Of a stretch of 64,000 nt of DNA, positions 60,329 through 64,000 are shown piece after piece; within the stretch, counting starts at the first letter, position 1, and each line of letters starts with the position of its first letter. The DNA comes from Candidatus Anaerotignum merdipullorum (GTDB taxonomy: Bacteria; Bacillota; Clostridia; Lachnospirales; Anaerotignaceae), in NCBI GenBank assembly GCA_019115165.1, contig DXEB01000035.1, positions 1-64,000 of the forward strand, written 5' to 3'. The notes below the pieces were generated by a model. That model was not told where the DNA came from. It did no database searches and saw only the letters and a list, made by a program, of their open reading frames with translations. The position numbers were made by a program, and so were the translations under genes.

Positions 60329-60894
60329 AGTTAAGCGATATGGAGTTTAAGAAGCTACTGCCAAAATTTATGCAGCAGGATGGGGCAATCATCGGATTAT
60401 CCCTTGCAATGGACGAAATTATAAAACAATTTCATTCATCGGCGCAGTTGATGACGACATGGGACAAGATAGACCAATTGCCGGAAGAAGAACTGGACAG
60501 GCTGGCGGATGAATTAAATATCACATGGTATTTGAAATCTGAGACAATCAGCGTCAAGCGTGATTTGATAAAGAATAGCGATAAGGTTTATCAAAAATTA
60601 GGGACGAAATGGGCGGTTGAGAATGTCATTAACACCTATTTTGGGGACGGGTATTTGCAAGAGTGGTTTGAGTATGATGGAGAAGCCGGGCATTTCAAGA
60701 TTTTCAGTTCTAACCCGACCATCACCAATGAGCGGTTGCAGCAGTTCATGGACATTTTGAACAAGGTCAAGCGCGGTTCTTCCCACCTAGACGGTATTTT
60801 TATCACGCTAACAGGGCGAATGCAGATGCATACAGGCGTGGCGTACCATGAAGTTTCGTTTGAAACTGTCCGGCTGGGTAAGAAATTCAATTAA
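60325..60894 (+). CDS. Tail protein I
   Basis: A 189-residue gpI-type protein (FKKLLPKFMQQDGAII, IDQLPEEELDRLADELNITWY, and WAVENVINTYFGDGYLQEW). It joins the wedge and links to fibres. Order J-I-fibre is as in P2-like phages. Confidence 0.88.
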   Translation: MKLSDMEFKKLLPKFMQQDGAIIGLSLAMDEIIKQFHSSAQLMTTWDKIDQLPEEELDRLADELNITWYLKSETISVKRDLIKNSDKVYQKLGTKWAVENVINTYFGDGYLQEWFEYDGEAGHFKIFSSNPTITNERLQQFMDILNKVKRGSSHLDGIFITLTGRMQMHTGVAYHEVSFETVRLGKKFN

Positions 60895-60924
60895 AAAGAC
60901 TATCAGAAAGGGGGAATATGCCGC

Positions 60925-62874
60925 ATGAGTTCGTTTTATGACAATAATGTAACTGATGTTGGGCGATTGCTGTTAGGCGACATTCAGATGGGCGCGTCTT
61001 TCGTACCAACAAAAATCGTTATCGGCAAAGGCTACATGCCAGCCGGAAAAACCACACGCACCATGACGGATGTTGCAGAAGTTGTAAAAGAGTTGCAGCT
61101 GAACAAGGCAATGAAAAATCCGAACGGTGACGCGATTTTCGGGGCTATTTTCACGAATGAGGATATACAGCAGGCGTTTTATTACAGGGAACTGGCTATG
61201 TACGCAAAAGGCGTATATTTCAACGCAGAAGGCGGCGTTGACCATGAAACGGAAGAGGTATTGTATTCCTACGGAAACGCGGGCGACAATGCGGAATTGA
61301 TACCAGCATACGGCACAGGTACTGTGGTGGAACGTCAGCTGGATTTGCTGGTATACATTGGCAACGACACACAAGTCAATTTGACGATCGAAACAGGGCT
61401 GTATGTAACAATTCCGGTGTTCAACGACACCGTTGCAGAACTGCGAGAGGATATTGAGGAAGTACGCTATATTGTGGACAGCGGCGATTTGAAAAAATAC
61501 CAGTGGAAAATGACAAATGGTACTTTGTCGCTGGATGCTGTGGACGGTTCCGGAAAGGTCAATATTGCCGACAAAGAAACGCTGGACGCGACGAAAGTAG
61601 TCGTTGATACCATCAATACGAATACAAGTGGTCTATCAACAAAAATCGGTGAAACAGCAGATACAGGTGGCAGTTCTACGGCTGGTTCTGAGTTTGCGAA
61701 ACTAAACAAGATTATTTCAGACATTGCGGCGCATGTAGCACAATGGACAGCTGCAAGAGCGGCGAAAATTGATTCCATTGACACAAATTCTGCAACTGCA
61801 AGTACGAAAGCCACAGAAGCGGCTAACTATGGAAATGAAATTAAAACGCAAGTTGCTGTCAATAATACACCCAGTAAAACCGGAACACTGTCCCAGAAGG
61901 CAACACAGATCATCGAAGATGTGGAAGAATTGAACACAGGAATGGGTGATGTCAATGTTAAATTGCAAGATATAGCACAGGAGGCTACGGTAGCGGAGAT
62001 CAACGACAAAATCGGGAACCAGGATGACGCGGATACACAGCCGACATTGTTTGGACGGCTGGCACAGCTGAAAAATGTGCTGCTGGAAAAGCTGGGGGAG
62101 CTGCTGGAAAAGGTTTCAGGTTTTGATGCAAAGATTGGTAATACAGACGACACGGTAGGCAGTAATAAAGAGGGCTCTATAATGGGTAAATTAAATACTC
62201 TGTATAATCTTTTAATGGGTGGCATCGTTATTTATGATACTCCTGGAACTTTTGAGTGGACTGTTCCTGCTGGTATAACACGAATTAAAGTATCAGGATG
62301 TGGAGCAGGAGCAGGTGCCGGCGGTGCATGCTGCTCTAAATACTCAAAGACATACTATTCACAAACAAGAGGAGGTGGCGGCGGAGGTGGCGGAGCCGCC
62401 ATAAAGGACAGACAGTTCGAGGTAACGCCAGGTACTAAGATTGCAATAAAAATTGGAAAACATGGAATAGGCGGAAAAGGTCTTGTTGCTACTGAAGATG
62501 GTCAAAAAGCAAGTGACGGAACAGATGGAGAAGCAACAGTAATTGGTAGTCTTATTACTCTTGCTGGAGGACATAAAGGTATAGGCGGAATTTCATTAAA
62601 TGATGTTACTATGGATGATGGCGGAAACGGTGGGCTTAAAGGCGGCGAAGGCGGAAATAATGGTCAGGTAGGTTTTATGCTCTATTTTAGAGATGGTTTG
62701 AAGATTAAAAGGCGAACAGGCGACGGCGGTTCAACCATATTGGGGAATGTAGGCAAAGGAGGTTCTTGCCTTTCTACAAAAATATCAAGTGATGATATAT
62801 TAAATTATGAAAAACTCGCCATGGATGGCGGTAACGGTCAAGACGGTTATGTATCAATAACATGGGGGGTGTAA
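60925..62874 (+). CDS. Tail fibre protein with DUF3751 N-terminus and Gly-rich tip
   Basis: A 649-residue fibre. Residues 1-165 are the tail-collar attachment domain DUF3751 (TDVGRLLLGDIQMG, PTKIVIGKGYMPAG). Residues 180-420 form a repetitive helical shaft. The tip from about residue 430 is Gly-rich (FEWTVPAGITRIKVSGCGAG, then poly-Gly), a receptor-binding type. Base use turns AT-rich at about 62180, inside the gene, pointing to exchange of the tip. GAAAGGGGG precedes the ATG region. Confidence 0.88.
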   Translation: MSSFYDNNVTDVGRLLLGDIQMGASFVPTKIVIGKGYMPAGKTTRTMTDVAEVVKELQLNKAMKNPNGDAIFGAIFTNEDIQQAFYYRELAMYAKGVYFNAEGGVDHETEEVLYSYGNAGDNAELIPAYGTGTVVERQLDLLVYIGNDTQVNLTIETGLYVTIPVFNDTVAELREDIEEVRYIVDSGDLKKYQWKMTNGTLSLDAVDGSGKVNIADKETLDATKVVVDTINTNTSGLSTKIGETADTGGSSTAGSEFAKLNKIISDIAAHVAQWTAARAAKIDSIDTNSATASTKATEAANYGNEIKTQVAVNNTPSKTGTLSQKATQIIEDVEELNTGMGDVNVKLQDIAQEATVAEINDKIGNQDDADTQPTLFGRLAQLKNVLLEKLGELLEKVSGFDAKIGNTDDTVGSNKEGSIMGKLNTLYNLLMGGIVIYDTPGTFEWTVPAGITRIKVSGCGAGAGAGGACCSKYSKTYYSQTRGGGGGGGGAAIKDRQFEVTPGTKIAIKIGKHGIGGKGLVATEDGQKASDGTDGEATVIGSLITLAGGHKGIGGISLNDVTMDDGGNGGLKGGEGGNNGQVGFMLYFRDGLKIKRRTGDGGSTILGNVGKGGSCLSTKISSDDILNYEKLAMDGGNGQDGYVSITWGV

Positions 62875-62876
62875 GA

Positions 62877-63179
62877 ATGAGATATGCTATGGTATTGGAA
62901 GGCATAGTTATTGCAACAGAAATTTCTGAAAAGGTTCCACAGTATCCTCCTGATTTTTACGGAAATCCTGTTACGGCAATTCCATGCGGAGAAGAGGTAG
63001 TACTAGGTATGATTTACAATGAATCAACAGGAAATTTTGAAGAGTACGTACCACCAGAACCAGAGCCAACTATGGACGAAAAAATCTATGCAGCCGTAAG
63101 CAAAAGTCAGGACGAAATCCGGCAGGAAGGGGCGGACATGGTCATGGAGGAAATGAAGAAACGGGGGCTGATCGTATGA
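62877..63179 (+). CDS. Fibre-associated protein (possible assembly chaperone)
   Basis: A 100-residue protein. The first 60 residues are AT-rich coding like the fibre tip; the rest (DEKIYAAVSKSQDEIRQEGAD) matches short helical phage proteins before XkdX. The position just after the fibre suggests a fibre chaperone. ATG at 62877 follows GGGGGGTG. Confidence 0.65.
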   Translation: MRYAMVLEGIVIATEISEKVPQYPPDFYGNPVTAIPCGEEVVLGMIYNESTGNFEEYVPPEPEPTMDEKIYAAVSKSQDEIRQEGADMVMEEMKKRGLIV

Positions 63180-63385
63180 AATCAGGAGCAGAATATTTCC
63201 TTGACTATTACAAAGGGCGCTTTGCAAAAGGCGAAATCACAGAGGAACAGATTTCCCAGATGGTCACTGTCGGAACCATCAGTGAGGATGAAAAGCAGTA
63301 TATCATGGAAGGGGAAGAACAGGGCGGCAATGACCCTGATCTGGTGACCTACTACGAAATGACGCAGAGCATTTTGCCAAAATAG
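63176..63385 (+). CDS. XkdX-like protein
   Basis: A 69-residue protein with the XkdX-type core YYKGRFAKGEITEEQISQMV and ISEDEKQYIM. XkdX proteins lie between fibre and lysis genes in Firmicute myophages; role unknown. The start overlaps the previous stop. Confidence 0.72.
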   Translation: MKSGAEYFLDYYKGRFAKGEITEEQISQMVTVGTISEDEKQYIMEGEEQGGNDPDLVTYYEMTQSILPK

Positions 63386-63400
63386 AAATGAGGTGATTTT

Positions 63401-63841
63401 ATGGGATATATCGAAGATGCCGAAAGACTGATTGAACACGTGAAGCAAATCAAGCAGACAGGAGCAGGCGTGACGCAGGAACAGGCTGACCCACCTGCAG
63501 ACATTGGTATTTTCGCGGATGGATACCCGGAATGGGTGGCAGATGACGGTCTGGAAACACTGAACCATATTTCCTATTATCCGAAAACGGGGATTGTGTA
63601 TCAGTGTATCAATCCGATTCAGAGATATGCACACTATACGCCGGATGTGGCTACAAACAACTACAATCCATATCCGGAGCCGGATGCAGACGATGTTTTC
63701 CCTTATGTTTATGGTATGGGTGTAAAAATCGGCATGAGAGAGCGTGACCCCAATGGAAAGGTGTATGTGGCTATTCAGGCGATGACAAAACAACTCAATC
63801 CGCCAAGCGAACTGGCAGCCATTTTCCAGATTGAGGGGTGA
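63401..63841 (+). CDS. Phage carbohydrate-binding-like protein
   Basis: A 146-residue protein. It opens with a helix (YIEDAERLIEHVKQIKQ) and continues with an aromatic-rich domain (ISYYPKTGIVYQCINPIQRYAHYTPD) that recalls chitin-binding type modules found near phage fibre and lysis genes. Binding function is inferred. Confidence 0.6.
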   Translation: MGYIEDAERLIEHVKQIKQTGAGVTQEQADPPADIGIFADGYPEWVADDGLETLNHISYYPKTGIVYQCINPIQRYAHYTPDVATNNYNPYPEPDADDVFPYVYGMGVKIGMRERDPNGKVYVAIQAMTKQLNPPSELAAIFQIEG

Positions 63842-63846
63842 GGGAT

Positions 63847-64000
63847 ATGACTTGGGATATTGTGGCAGGAATCGTGCTTCTTGCCGGATTTATCATCACC
63901 ATTGTGAAAACCATCATTCCGCTGACAAATGCACTCACACGTTTGACCGAGCGCATTGATTCTCTGGCGGAGCAGGTGGACGAGATGGAAGGGAAGAAGT
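63847..64000 (+). CDS. Membrane-anchored phage protein, 3' end outside window
   Basis: 51 codons are visible: a membrane segment (IVAGIVLLAGFIITIV) followed by a coiled coil (LTRLTERIDSLAEQVDEME). Similar short proteins precede the holin and endolysin genes. GAGGGAT lies before the ATG. Truncated by the window edge. Confidence 0.65.
   Translation, partial: MTWDIVAGIVLLAGFIITIVKTIIPLTNALTRLTERIDSLAEQVDEMEGKK

Larger units (their letters stand above)
22357..64000. mobile_element. Contractile-tailed prophage with serine recombinase (right end outside window)
   Basis: Continuous phage gene content runs from the recombinase at the left end to the window edge: lysogeny switch, early region, terminase, lambda-like head genes and contractile-tail genes. 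Most late genes abut or overlap and all lie on one strand. No lysis genes or attR are reached. Structural genes appear intact; two small early genes are broken. At least 41.6 kb is present. Confidence 0.95.

Noticed and set aside
60925..62874. Fibre tip considered as a diversity-generating retroelement target
   Set aside because: No template repeat, no reverse transcriptase gene in the window and no C-type lectin-like end; the tip is a Gly-rich domain.

Overview
The window is from a spore-forming, low-to-mid GC Firmicute of the class Clostridia, probably a gut anaerobe. The signs are a spoVAA-spoVAB pair, a PdaB-type sporulation deacetylase, a CIRCE-controlled clpB, ROK-regulated sugar uptake, a Tn916/Tn1549-like conjugative-element remnant and IS200. 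No rRNA, tRNA or CRISPR array was recognised. All calls come from reading the sequence; no searches were run.

Layout. Positions 1-3400 are the tail of an integrated element: a partial DUF3854 protein, a sigma-like regulator, an HTH protein, an excisionase, an IS200 copy and a decayed tyrosine-integrase C-terminus on the opposite strand. Positions 3426-4522 hold spoVAA-spoVAB behind a sigma-G-like promoter. Positions 4772-13874 are a sugar locus: ROK repressor, ChvE-like binding protein, GguA/MmsA-like ATPase, GguB/MmsB-like permease, xylulokinase-like kinase, a DUF4867 protein and a fucose/arabinose-isomerase-family enzyme. Then come clpB with CIRCE, a PhzF-family enzyme, a CDF metal exporter and a D-threonine-aldolase-like enzyme.

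At about 22355 a prophage begins. It cuts a PdaB-type gene after its third NodB motif and carries a large serine recombinase at this end. It runs past the right edge of the window, so attR and the lysis genes are not seen. The left arm holds the recombinase, accessory cargo (two lipoproteins, a HEPN protein, a DUF4160 pair, a DUF6338 protein) and an ImmR/ImmA-like switch with divergent promoters and four TTGCG-AAA-CGCAA-type operators. The early region (about 28.7-42.2 kb) has an antirepressor, two DUF2513 genes, many small Cys-rich proteins, an HUH replication protein, an HNH-like protein, a PAPS-reductase-like protein, SSB and a cytosine-5 methyltransferase. It ends with a DUF1492/RinA-like late activator.

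The late operon (42.2-64 kb) starts at an activator-type promoter followed at once by an intrinsic terminator. Its head module is lambda-like: GpA terminase, lambda-type portal, ClpP-like protease with an internal scaffold start, gpD and gpE homologues. Its tail is contractile and P2/Mu-like: sheath, tube, a frameshifted assembly chaperone, tape measure, gpX, gpD hub, spike, gpU-like, gp25, gpJ, gpI and fibre. The strongest points for follow-up are the interruption of a sporulation gene by a serine-recombinase prophage, the -1 frameshift site in the tail chaperone, the late promoter-terminator arrangement, a candidate replication origin before the HUH gene, and a sugar operon of unclear substrate.
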